A stretch of DNA of 64,000 nucleotides from Schizochytrium sp. CCTCC M209059 (lineage: Eukaryota; Sar; Bigyra; Thraustochytrida; Thraustochytriidae), in NCBI GenBank assembly GCA_000818945.1, contig KN805390.1, forward strand, positions 296,000 to 359,999, given 5' to 3'. Of the stretch, positions 29,606 to 37,898 are shown one piece after another; the stretch's first letter is position 1, and each line of letters starts with the position of its first letter. Position numbers and translations under genes: made by a program. The notes beneath the pieces are model-generated. The model was not told the DNA's origin. It saw nothing but the letters and a program-made list of their open reading frames with translations, and searched no databases.

Positions 29606-30595
29606 TGCCTTTCGCCGAGCGGCGCGCCCGGCAACGTCGCGCGAGCGAAGCGAGTGAGTGTGACTGTGTATTTGCTCAATTCTGAGACTTGAGATACGAG
29701 CTGTGATAGATTTAACGTTCGCATCAATCAATGCAGCGCACACCTATCCGTTGTGTTCAAGCAGAGAAACCTATGCTAGGCCTAGGTTAGTTTTGATTCT
29801 AATAATAAAGTAATAAGAGCCACTCACTACCTACGCGCGTGTTGCTGTGACCTTGCGGCCGAAGAGAGCGAGCAGAGGCAGCAGAGGCGAAGTCTAGGCT
29901 CGTGGGCGCTCGCATCTTCGCCGCTTGCCATCTGGCTGCTTCCCGGGCTGCCTGCCTATGGTCCTCAGCGTCAGTCAATCCGAGCCCACGATGGCTGCTT
30001 GACCACCCAACCACACCAACTTCCCTTCCCCCCTTCTCACGTTGGCGCGATCGTCCCTTTTTTTCCGCGCTGCTCTGCTCTGCTCTGCTCTGCTCTGCTC
30101 TGCTCTGCTCTGCTCTGCTCTGCTCTGCGTTGCTCTGCTCTGCTGCAGACCTCCGCTCTGCTGCAGCGTCCCCCGCGCGTCTCCGTCCTGGCCCGTCGCT
30201 GTCGTCGAGGCCGAGCGTCGCGAGAGCGTCGAAAGCGCCGCTGCCAAGCAAGGCAAAGCTACTAGGCCAAAAGGCAAAGCAAGGCAAGGAGGCAAAGCAA
30301 CGCAAGCCAGCCAGGCGCATCCTCGTTTATCGAGCACATCATCGCAGACCCCGAGCGGCGCTTTGCACGCACGAAACGAAGGGCGCGAGCAGCGCTGCAA
30401 GGCTGCACAGCTGCACCGCGCGCCGCAGACCCGCAAGCGCGCCCGAGCGCGGCAGCGAGCGCGAGCAGAGCGCGGCGGTGACGGGGAGCGCGGCCCGGCG
30501 TGGCGCGGCGAGGCGAGGCGCAGCGAGTGGTGGCTCGGCGAGGCCCAGCGGGCGACTCGAAGCGGGAGGATCGAGCTCGCGGAGCATCGGCGACG
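29606..30595. promoter_or_regulatory. Divergent promoter region with TCTGC and GGCAA repeats
   Basis: About 1 kb between two divergent start codons. It contains a TAGGCCTA element (29777-29784, extended to CTAGGCCTAGG), a perfect TCTGC pentamer array (30069-30145), GGCAAAGC repeats (30250-30305) and GCGGCGAGGCG-type GC runs before the plus-strand start. The long ORFs across it follow the repeats and are not genes. Confidence 0.65.
30069..30145. repeat. TCTGC pentanucleotide microsatellite
   Basis: About 15 nearly perfect units, interrupted near the 3' end by GCGTT. Confidence 0.9.
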
Positions 30596-31456
30596 ATGAG
30601 CGCGCTGCGGTCGCTGCGTGCGACGCGGGAGGGCCTCGCGAGGACGGCCGGCGTGCTCCGCGCGCGCACGCTGACAGCGGCGGCAGCAGCCTCGGGCGAG
30701 GGCGTCCGCGGTCTCGAGGGCCGGACGTCGAACACCGCGTGGCCTGAGGCGAGGTGGTCTTACAGCCGCAGCAGCAGCAGCAGCAAGTACGCCGAGGCAC
30801 CGGCGCTGGGGCTGCTCGCGACGCAGCATCGTGCGGTTGCGAGCATTACCGGGGCGCGGGCGTTCTCCACGGGCGCAGGGCCTTCCGGAGGAGCCGGCAA
30901 GAAATCAAGCGAAGACGAAAAGAACGCCAAGAAGGACGCGCAAAATGGGGCGACGACCATCGCCGGCGTGGTCCAGGACGCGCAGAACATGGCGTCGAAC
31001 GTTAAAGATGGTGCTCAGAATATGGCATCAAACGTCAAGGATGGCGCGCAGGCGGCCATGAACACGGCCTCGGACATGCGCGATGGAGCTCAGGCTGCCA
31101 TCGATCAGGTGCCGGTGAGCCGCATCAAGGCGCTGATTCGCGACTTTGGCCCCGTTGCAATCGGTGTCTACGGCGGCATTTATGTGGGCACTCTTGGTCT
31201 TCTGTATGGTCTGGTAGAGACCGACATTGTCGGAGCCGGAGATGCGATTTCTGTTTTGAAGTCCACCGGCCTCAACCACTTTGTCGACATGGACAAGATC
31301 AACCCGCGCATGGGAAATTTTGCTGTGGCTTGGATCCTCACAAAGTTTACTGAGCCACCGCGTCTTCTCTTGGCACTTGCCGTCACGCCGCGAATCGCCC
31401 GGGCCATCGGCTGGGCTCCTCGAAAGCGGGACAAGGATGGTAATGCCGTACACTAA
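30596..31456 (+). CDS. FAM210-like (DUF1279) mitochondrial membrane protein (286 aa)
   Basis: Probably a mitochondrial inner-membrane protein. The ATG at 30596 opens an Arg/Ala-rich, acid-free targeting sequence (MSALRSLRATREGLARTAGV), and a second basic stretch follows a Ser run encoded by an AGC repeat (30764-30784). Residues about 120-170 hold repeats of 11 residues (DGAQNMASNVK and variants) resembling LEA-type amphipathic helices. The C-terminal DUF1279 domain begins at RIKALIRDFGPVAIGVYGGI. It has membrane helices and the conserved ending ILTKFTEPPRLLLALAVTPR. FAM210 proteins in animals affect mitochondrial protein synthesis or translocation. Combining LEA-like repeats with this domain is unusual to me. 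Confidence 0.85.
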   Translation: MSALRSLRATREGLARTAGVLRARTLTAAAAASGEGVRGLEGRTSNTAWPEARWSYSRSSSSSKYAEAPALGLLATQHRAVASITGARAFSTGAGPSGGAGKKSSEDEKNAKKDAQNGATTIAGVVQDAQNMASNVKDGAQNMASNVKDGAQAAMNTASDMRDGAQAAIDQVPVSRIKALIRDFGPVAIGVYGGIYVGTLGLLYGLVETDIVGAGDAISVLKSTGLNHFVDMDKINPRMGNFAVAWILTKFTEPPRLLLALAVTPRIARAIGWAPRKRDKDGNAVH

Positions 31457-31765
31457 GTCGAGACCCGAGTCGCGTACGGAGTAGATCAAGGCAAAAGAGA
31501 CACAAAAACAAAATTCACCACCCACCACAACACAACACCACATTTCCACAGCATAGAGCAGAGCGTGGGCGTGCGCGCCGAATGAACGAATGAATGAATG
31601 ACTGGATAAAATAATTATAGTTCAAAAAGGAAAGCAAAAAAGCCCATCCGTTACCAACAAATCAAGTCTCCTGGACACTCTCGTTCAACGAATGGACAAA
31701 AGTGTGCGACATGCTCATCCCGGTGGTGGTGCATGTGGCAGATGGATAGAAGTGAGGATGAACCG
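31457..31765. other. Convergent 3' intergenic region
   Basis: 309 bases with A-rich CACCACAACACAACACC and GAATGAATGAATGA stretches. No gene is seen. Confidence 0.7.
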
Positions 31766-32476
31766 TCAGACAAGAGATAGAATCGCCGGGTTTGCTGGCG
31801 ACGAAGCGTTTGTTTTCGCGGCATCTGCGCTCGCCTGGCCACCGTCTGCAGAAATGGCTTCGTCACTGTCTTGGGGGCGGATTCCGCTCCGACTGTTTGC
31901 ATAAAAGGTCTCAACGTCCGACTTGCCACCATCCTCATCCTCGGAAATGTTCAAGGACGGGTTGCGGCCACGGCGGATTTCCTTGGCAACTGCGCTCTCG
32001 TGTTTGCGTTCACGCATGACCCGGTTCCCACAGACCCCGACGAAAAGGCCGAGCGCAGCCGCCGCAAAATAGAGAGCGGCGGTGAGCAGCAGGCGTACTC
32101 GCGGATCAACGTCAACGTCCGTGAGGTTCTGGTCGGCCAGATGCTGCTCATCGAGGGCTGCCAAGACAAGCTGGACGCCGACGAAGAGAGCTGCTGCAAC
32201 ACCGACCGTTTCGAAGAGTGCGAAGACGAGCATCGCCGCGCGGTTGGGCGTCATCGTCCGCGAGGCCGCCAGGACGAGGATGCCGAGGCTCGCCACGGGG
32301 GCCGCCAGCGCCGCGAGCGCTACGGCCTGCCCCGTGGTCGGTCCCCAGCCCGGCCCGTCGACGCCGTCGCCGCGCGTGACGACGAGGCCTACGCCGGCCG
32401 CCGCGAGGCCCGCCTGCAGCATGCCCAGCGCCGCCGTCGCGCACGCCGCGTTGCACCTGCGCGCGGCCCTCCGCAT
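31766..32476 (-). CDS. Four-span membrane protein, unknown (236 aa)
   Basis: Not recognised. The open frame reaches 32713 without an ATG; the first ATG is at 32476 (MRRAARRCNAACATAALG). Four membrane helices are clear: ATAALGMLQAGLAAAGVGLVV, AVALAALAAPVASLGILVLAA, AMLVFALFETVGVAAALFVG and LLLTAALYFAAAALGLFVGV. A hydrophilic acidic loop (DVDVDP) lies between the third and fourth. The cytosolic tail of about 85 residues is Ser/Asp-rich (NISEDEDGGKSD), suggesting CK2-type phosphorylation. The topology is tetraspan/MARVEL-like but no tetraspanin CCG motif is present. Confidence 0.7.
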   Translation of the reverse strand: MRRAARRCNAACATAALGMLQAGLAAAGVGLVVTRGDGVDGPGWGPTTGQAVALAALAAPVASLGILVLAASRTMTPNRAAMLVFALFETVGVAAALFVGVQLVLAALDEQHLADQNLTDVDVDPRVRLLLTAALYFAAAALGLFVGVCGNRVMRERKHESAVAKEIRRGRNPSLNISEDEDGGKSDVETFYANSRSGIRPQDSDEAISADGGQASADAAKTNASSPANPAILSLV

Positions 32477-32846
32477 CCTCGCGCCCCCCCCTCGCCCTCC
32501 CTCCTCGAAGAGACTCTCTTTCCCCCTTGCAGAGCGCGCTCTCACAGGCGCGGGCGGCGAAAGCGACGTGGAGAGGGAGGAGCAGCAGCTGCGAGGCCGC
32601 CGAAGAGGAGACGCTGCTCGCGCTGCTGGCGGCGGCGACCGCGGCGGGCGAGCCGAGGAGGAGGAGCGGCCGCGCGTCCGAGAAACGGGGCTGTCGAAGT
32701 CCTCGTCGACCACGGCCAGCTGACTGATTGTGAGCAGCAGCAGCAGCAGCAGCGAGGCGAGGCTGACTCACGGTCACAGGCGATAGTAGAAGGCAGAGAG
32801 AGACCCCAAGACGACTCCTTGGCGGCCAGGCGAGAGCGAGAGCGAG
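32477..32846. promoter_or_regulatory. Short GC-rich divergent promoter
   Basis: 370 bases between divergent start codons, rich in GAGGAG/GGCGGC. It has a CAG trinucleotide run at 32733-32752 and a GAGAGC repeat just before the plus-strand ATG. Minus-strand ORFs extending across here are shadows. Confidence 0.6.
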
Positions 32847-34244
32847 ATGGCGTCCCGCGAGGAGGGCGACGGGCAGCCCGCGCAGACAGCCGCTGGCCAG
32901 GAGGACCCTGCGTCGAGCGAGACCCGTCCCGGCGCAAAGCGAGCCGGCGGAAGCCACTTTGGAGATCTCATGGGCGCTGGCCTCCTGCCCTTGGACGGCG
33001 GCGACGCTGACGCCAACGTTGACGCAGACGACGCAGACGGGGTCGCCAAGGAGATAGAGCGCGCGGACCCTGATGCGACAGCGGATGCACGCGCACCGCC
33101 GGCCACAGAACCTCGGTACAAGGGCCTGAACCGCGCGTGCGCGTCGCAGAGATTTGGGGCAGGGTCGCCTTTCTTGCCTGCTCGCGTAGGAAAAGACCTC
33201 TCGCCGCTGGAGCGCATCCTCGCAACAGCCAACGGGAATCTGCAGCGCATCGTGAGTAGCTGGTGCAACCGCAGCGTGCGTGTTCAAGTCGTCCGTAACG
33301 AAATTAATGATGCCGCGTCCACGGACACCAAGGTGGTCTACGACCGGTGCGTGGAGCTCTGGTGCGAGGACCACAAGTTTGGCATAGCAGACAGCATTGT
33401 CACGATCGAGAGCCCAACGTTAATGGAAGCCGTGAGCTCACGTCGCGTTGGCATCGGACAGCTTTTTCGTCAGTTTGACATGCTTCCAGCCTTTGAGCTC
33501 TTGTCTGTCGTCGCGCGCGACAACAACGAGATCGATCGCGTCTATAGCTTGTCCGCTGTGGGAATTATGTGCGAGATTCACGAGCTCCTCGACGCAAGCA
33601 TGCTGCCCTCCCCGCCAGTGCCTACGTCAGTCGATGGTGGGGCCGTCAACGCTGCCTCTTCGAAGGCGGCAAATCCAGGAGCCTCTGACCCGGCTTCGGC
33701 AGGGCAGCAGGATTCCTCCAATGTACCAAATCACTATGGAGATCTCATGGCCGGCACAGCCACTTCAGTAAATATTCACGACGGTCAATTCCGGCCTTTT
33801 GAGCGGGTACTTCTCACAGCAAATGGCAATGTACAGCGACTTCTCTCGAGCTTTTTGGACGAGCCCATTCGCGTGCACGTCATTGAGACCGGTGCGCCGG
33901 TCGCTACGCCCGAGGCAGGCTTCATTGCGAGTTTCAATCGTCACGCGCAGCTTCGCAGCGGCCGAGGAGACCTTTTGTGTGATGCAAAAAGTCTTGTGCA
34001 GGTTCGCTCTCAGGAACTCGCAGCCAAGGTCGAATCGGGTTTGCGCGACATTGGTGCTATCTTCGGTACGTCGGGGTCCGAAGACGCACAAATGCCGCAC
34101 TTTGAACTCGTTGCCACGCGGCGCCTCGATGGCAGCGAGGGCTACTCGTTGAGCCGCACGTACGAGCTGAGTACGGCCGACGCAAGCGTTATCGTGGTGG
34201 AGCAATTCCAGGAAAGCCTTTTTGAGAACGACAAATTCATGTAG
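32847..34244 (+). CDS. Tandem chorismate-lyase/UTRA-fold (DUF98-like) protein (465 aa)
   Basis: Two homologous domains in one chain. Domain 1 (about residues 110-250) begins LSPLERILATANGNLQRI; domain 2 (about 305-455) begins FRPFERVLLTANGNVQRL. Each is preceded by the short motif H(F/Y)GDLM. The pattern R(I/V)L.TANGN.QR(I/L), then (V/I)(R/H)V.V(V/I), a central strand pair, then IG.(L/I)F and a C-terminal strand with Y.LS matches the chorismate pyruvate-lyase/DUF98 fold (R.LL...G.....L......V.V). I do not see which residues would form a chorismate site, so the ligand is unknown. The first 100 residues are disordered. No targeting signal is obvious. Enzymatic function is not claimed. Confidence 0.7.
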   Translation: MASREEGDGQPAQTAAGQEDPASSETRPGAKRAGGSHFGDLMGAGLLPLDGGDADANVDADDADGVAKEIERADPDATADARAPPATEPRYKGLNRACASQRFGAGSPFLPARVGKDLSPLERILATANGNLQRIVSSWCNRSVRVQVVRNEINDAASTDTKVVYDRCVELWCEDHKFGIADSIVTIESPTLMEAVSSRRVGIGQLFRQFDMLPAFELLSVVARDNNEIDRVYSLSAVGIMCEIHELLDASMLPSPPVPTSVDGGAVNAASSKAANPGASDPASAGQQDSSNVPNHYGDLMAGTATSVNIHDGQFRPFERVLLTANGNVQRLLSSFLDEPIRVHVIETGAPVATPEAGFIASFNRHAQLRSGRGDLLCDAKSLVQVRSQELAAKVESGLRDIGAIFGTSGSEDAQMPHFELVATRRLDGSEGYSLSRTYELSTADASVIVVEQFQESLFENDKFM

Positions 34245-34825
34245 ATGTGACTGAGGATTGTCGACCATTTTGATTTGACATCCATGCCATTGACAAAAAA
34301 CAAATAATGACTACTTTTCTTGATCTTCCTGCAGATGAAGCTTAAGAACCGTCGCTCATATGGATTTGACACCCATGCCATTGATAATTTTCCTTGAGTT
34401 TCTTCTTTCCTCCACGACACGTTTCGTTTTTTTGAGACATGAATCAGAAGCGTCCTCGAGGTGTGAAACGAAGAATAAAAAGAAGAACAACAATGGTAAT
34501 CAATTTGATAAAATGGATGAGAAAAGGAGCCGGGCCGGAACGTGGCGGTAAAAGAGTAACAACTTTCTTTTCGCCTAGACATGGGATCTTGTTTGCGCAG
34601 CCCCCAGCTATATTCAACGGCAAAGAAGAGATACGATTGCCGCAGGTGCGTGAGCATTGCTGCATGTCTGCAAACGTGAACGTGTGTATGTGTAATGTGT
34701 ATATGTGGGCGCGCGTGCGTCACCGCACAAGCGGGACGAAGCGGGCCAAAGCGAAACAAAGCGGGAAAGGCACACAAACTGTGCACGCCGGAAGACGCCA
34801 AAATGTGGCAGACCTTTTATAAAAA
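34245..34825. other. Convergent 3' region with a direct repeat
   Basis: 581 bases between two stop codons. It contains a 22-base direct repeat with one mismatch (34272-34293 and 34363-34384, core TTTGACA(T/C)CCATGCCATTGA) and an AAAGCG repeat at 34740-34770. ORFs across it are not supported by codon use. Confidence 0.6.
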
Positions 34826-35896
34826 TCATGACGAACCGTCTTCTCCAGTAAAGCGGCGTAAACTCGAAAAGAAACTGCTAGAGGGATGTCGGGAGCCAGT
34901 CCCGGAAGCGCCGCTGGCACCAGTGCCATTGCCACGGCTCCTATTCCCTCGAGAGGGCCCGCGACCCGCTCTCGCCTGCTGCGACGAACTGCGACGTCTG
35001 AAAAGGTGATGAGAAAAAAAAATTCTGCGTCGAACTACATCGTAGCCCCTTCGCTGCTGTCGAGAAGAGCTGGTGCTAGCCGTCGAGTCAATCTCCTCGT
35101 CGTCCGTCGTAGGCAGCTCGTGCCGGCAGGTTGGACATGTGTTGTTGGCTTCCAGCCACGGTTTAATACATGCGTCATGAAAACGGTGTTTGCACGGAAG
35201 CTCGACGTATTCAGACCCCATTTCAAAGTCTTCCTGGCAAACAACGCACTCGCCTTCGCCCGTCTCGAGATCTTCGGGCGTTAACCTTTTGCGCGGCATG
35301 GCATCGATTACCGATTTTGCCGTCGGCGTGGGGCCACCAGCGCCACCAGCGTTGAATAGATTCTGCAAAAGTGCTTCAAACTGACGTTCGCTGTTGGCGT
35401 AGTCACCTGCGTTACCCAAGCCTCCGAAAAGTTGCGCGAAAAGAGGGGGAGGAGGAGAGCGTTGTTGGCGGCCCGGCATGCCACGACGAACCGGAGGTGA
35501 CGCGGATGCGCGCTCCTCCGCACCGCCTTCGAGAATGCTCCTGAATAAGCCCTGAAAAATGACATCTGCAGGCGAGGTTTCAAGTTCTCGTAGCTGGCCA
35601 AGGCGGCGATAGCGACGATTCAAGTGGTCCTCATCCTCCATCTCAACATCGCCGTCCTCATCCTCGTCCATGTCATCGCCAAAGTCATCCGAGGCATTGT
35701 CTTCTCCGTCTAGCTCGTCGCCAAAAATTCTGCGCAGACCCTGTGCGCGAGGGCCTAGCTCCTCCACGAAGGCGCCATTGCAGTTCTCGCACGCGACCTC
35801 GCCCGAGCTCTCGTCGCGCGACACACCGACGACCAGCATGCACTGGTGACAGAAATACGAGGGCGTCCTCTGCACGATGCCAAATCGGTGGCTCAT
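34826..35896 (-). CDS. RING-H2 E3 ubiquitin ligase, RNF126/RNF115 type (356 aa)
   Basis: Predicted cytosolic E3 ligase. An N-terminal zinc ribbon at residues 16-42 (YFCHQCMLVV followed by CENCNGAF) is the BCA2/RNF126 ubiquitin-binding type. A disordered acidic region (70-95) follows, and a conserved amphipathic stretch (FEALLQNLF) precedes the RING. The RING-H2 at about 214-256 has all ligands: CVVC, CKHRFHDACI, CPTC. In this family the zinc ribbon docks BAG6 and the RING discharges ubiquitin to mislocalised hydrophobic clients. The C-terminal 90 residues are Ser/Arg-rich. A polypyrimidine-CAG sequence at about 35002-35030 could be an acceptor of a very short intron; the unspliced frame is kept. 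Confidence 0.9.
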   Translation of the reverse strand: MSHRFGIVQRTPSYFCHQCMLVVGVSRDESSGEVACENCNGAFVEELGPRAQGLRRIFGDELDGEDNASDDFGDDMDEDEDGDVEMEDEDHLNRRYRRLGQLRELETSPADVIFQGLFRSILEGGAEERASASPPVRRGMPGRQQRSPPPPLFAQLFGGLGNAGDYANSERQFEALLQNLFNAGGAGGPTPTAKSVIDAMPRKRLTPEDLETGEGECVVCQEDFEMGSEYVELPCKHRFHDACIKPWLEANNTCPTCRHELPTTDDEEIDSTASTSSSRQQRRGYDVVRRRIFFSHHLFRRRSSSQQARAGRGPSRGNRSRGNGTGASGASGTGSRHPSSSFFSSLRRFTGEDGSS

Positions 35897-36560
35897 CGTC
35901 GTCGTGCGCGTCGCCGCGACGCCGAGCCTCGCTTCGTCCTGACTCCTTCTTGGCTGCGCGCCTTGCCCGCGTCGCGCGAAAGAGGTATTGAAGTCCGAAC
36001 CTATGCCACTCTCGCTTGGTCCTGGACTCCAACTAGGGGGGCCTAGGCCTAGGTAGTAAGTATACTACACAACAACAACGAGGAGACGAATGAAGAAGGT
36101 CTTGGAGAAAAAGAGGAAGAAAGAAAAGAAAGAAAGGCCTGCGTCCCAGCGAGGGCGCGTCCTTCCCCGCCTCAGACGCACGGACACTGCGTCCCCCGCG
36201 TCCACCGCGTCCCCCCGACACACGCGCCCGCGCGCCCGCCCGCCCGCACGCAGCGTGTGCGCGTCCGGCCCGGCGTCTGTACGCACGATCGATGTCTTTG
36301 GCTTTTTCGCTTTTGCTGCTTCGCTGCTGCTTGGCCCCCTAAAAGCGTTCTCTTCGTTCCCTTTTCTTCTCGCCCGTTCTCCGCACTGCAGTGCACTCGC
36401 GCTGGCACGCGCTGGGCTCGCTCGGACGAGCCGCCTTCACCGCCTTCGCCGCCGAGGGCCGCGGCGTGACGTTTGGAGTTTAGCCTTTCGAGTTGGGCAG
36501 CAGTATATGGGTTGGACGTGGAGGATTTGATCGTCTGCGAAATGGTGACTGATAGCTGGC
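35897..36560. promoter_or_regulatory. Divergent promoter with TAGGCCTA element
   Basis: 664 bases upstream of the RING gene (minus) and the candidate small gene (plus). It includes the CCTAGGCCTAGG palindrome (36042-36053), an A/G-rich AAGAAAGAAAG run (36110-36140) and GC-rich CGCCCGCCCG repeats. Confidence 0.55.
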
Positions 36561-36928
36561 ATGGAGAGCGGCGCGATTGAGAACTCGCTGGCTTTCTGGA
36601 ACAAGACAATATCCTCCACTTCATCAGTCAGGCTGAAGCCCGAGCGTATAATACGCGCGCTGGTCGCTGGTGATCGGGGGAAGAAAGTAAAAATGACGCA
36701 TGTCACGATTTTGTCTCAAGGCTCGCGTGGCGTGCTATTGCATGTTTTCAATTTGTCACGAAAGATGGAGAACGTGGAGATGATTGGCCAGAGTCCCCCC
36801 GTCATGATGGTTGATGCCGTATTATCTTCGCTGTCATCCCCGGACTTCTCTGTCTCTCTCTCTCTGCGAAGAATCAAAGCTTTATGACCTTGAAAAGCAG
36901 CCCGAGACTTCCAGCGGCCAAAAGATAA
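36561..36928 (+). CDS. Candidate small nucleoplasmin-like protein (104 aa, one predicted intron)
   Basis: Predicted CDS join(36561..36818, 36872..36928). The unspliced ORF is 108 codons. Splicing a 53-base intron (GTATTA ... CTCTCTCTGCGAAG) instead gives an 18-residue second exon (NQSFMTLKSSPRLPAAKR) and a TAA. The spliced order (FWNKTI..., then THVTILSQG, LLHVFNLS, PPVMMVDA and SFMTL) resembles the strand pattern of nucleoplasmin-like/HD2 histone-chaperone domains (FW.V.., L..S.A.L, L.V, P...LD..F). This is pattern recognition only; the acidic tail expected for that family is absent. The ATG context is GGCATGG. Confidence 0.35.
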
Positions 36929-37273
36929 TTTCTGTATACGTAGTTCTCAAGCGGCACAAGCAAAATTCGATGTTCGTCAAAAAAGAAAAATTCAATTGTT
37001 TTTTTTTTTCCTTTTGCATTCGCTTGTTTACATTGTTTTTTTGCATGAACATCCAGCGAGCTGTGACACTGCAGCTTGAGGTCGGCGGCAAGATAGACCG
37101 CGCAGTGCTGCAACGTGACACGAATAGGTGCCAGAGGGGCGACGTGTGCCGGCGTGCGAGAGACCAAGGTCGCGCCAGGACTTGTCTCGAATACGCGATT
37201 TGACATTGAGCGAGAGATCAAACCTGAGCGCCAGAGCGCGAACAAGCGAGAAAGTCGCACACACACACACAAA

Positions 37274-37789
37274 ATGCGGGCAGCCTTTTGGGTGTCATTG
37301 GGAGCCGTCTTGGCTATTGCGGCAGAGCTGCTCACGCATAATCACCGTCAAGGTATCTCCGAAAAGGTTTTGGATGGACGCTTCATGTGGAGTCCAGAAG
37401 AAGGCATCCAAGCCATCAAGAGCTTTACGGCTCAGGAGCGCCAAGCCTATCAAGACAGCTTCACAGGCATGTACCTGGGCGGGGACTTGACGCTTCCTTT
37501 TGCGTATGCGCTGAGCATGGCTCTCTTTTTGCAAGAGAAGCGATCGAATCTTTGGCTTGTCCCCATCCTTGCAGGCATGGCAGATCTTGTCGAGAACTTT
37601 AGCGTCATGTACATTTTGCGCAACGTGCACGGAGGTCTGAGCACAAGTGACCCCTTTCTTCGCGTTGCTGGCACCGTAGCAACGCCTCTCAAGTGGACTG
37701 GCGTTGTCGGTGGCTTGCTTCTGTGCGTCGCCGCGGGCTTTGGATACGGAACAGCTCCCTCGAAATCGAGAAAGACTAAGTCGATTTGA
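37274..37789 (+). CDS. Small polytopic membrane protein, unknown (171 aa)
   Basis: Not recognised. The ATG at 37274 follows an ACACAC run. An N-terminal signal-anchor-like helix (FWVSLGAVLAIAAELLT) is followed by a soluble loop, then three more membrane helices. Distinctive motifs are YLGGDLTLPFAYALSMALFL and LAGMADLVENFSVMYIL, where GD, DLVEN and acidic residues lie within the membrane. The layout is reminiscent of small bacterial integral membrane proteins with intramembrane Asp/Glu. The C-terminus is basic (KSRKTKSI). It converges on the thioredoxin-fusion gene. Confidence 0.8.
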   Translation: MRAAFWVSLGAVLAIAAELLTHNHRQGISEKVLDGRFMWSPEEGIQAIKSFTAQERQAYQDSFTGMYLGGDLTLPFAYALSMALFLQEKRSNLWLVPILAGMADLVENFSVMYILRNVHGGLSTSDPFLRVAGTVATPLKWTGVVGGLLLCVAAGFGYGTAPSKSRKTKSI

Positions 37790-37859
37790 TACCATACCCA
37801 CTTTGGCCAGTTCGTTTTCCCTCTTCCCTTGACTCATTCCAGCCCAAAGTGGAGAGAGG

Positions 37860-37865
37860 TTTATT
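37860..37865 (-). terminator. Candidate poly(A) signal of the thioredoxin-fusion gene
   Basis: AATAAA on the minus strand, 34 bases past the stop at 37899. Motif-based. Confidence 0.35.
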
Positions 37866-37898
37866 CTTTCGAATTTAAGAAGAAGATAAAAAAGCTTT

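Noticed and set aside
29799..30829. ORFs of 170-285 codons through the TCTGC repeat on both strands
   Set aside because: A 5-base repeat without stops keeps all frames open; no domain is present.
32148..33374. 408-codon minus-strand ORF
   Set aside because: It is antisense to the chorismate-lyase-fold gene and to the membrane-protein gene's leader, and has no sensible protein character.
35002..35042. Possible 41-base intron at the 3' end of the RING gene
   Set aside because: The acceptor (T-run then CAG) is attractive but the implied intron is shorter than any other here, and the unspliced frame is compositionally consistent to its stop.
36437..36706. 89-codon minus-strand ORF opposite the candidate nucleoplasmin-like gene
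   Set aside because: Poorer start context and an Arg tail reading into GC-rich sequence; the plus-strand model fits splice signals better.
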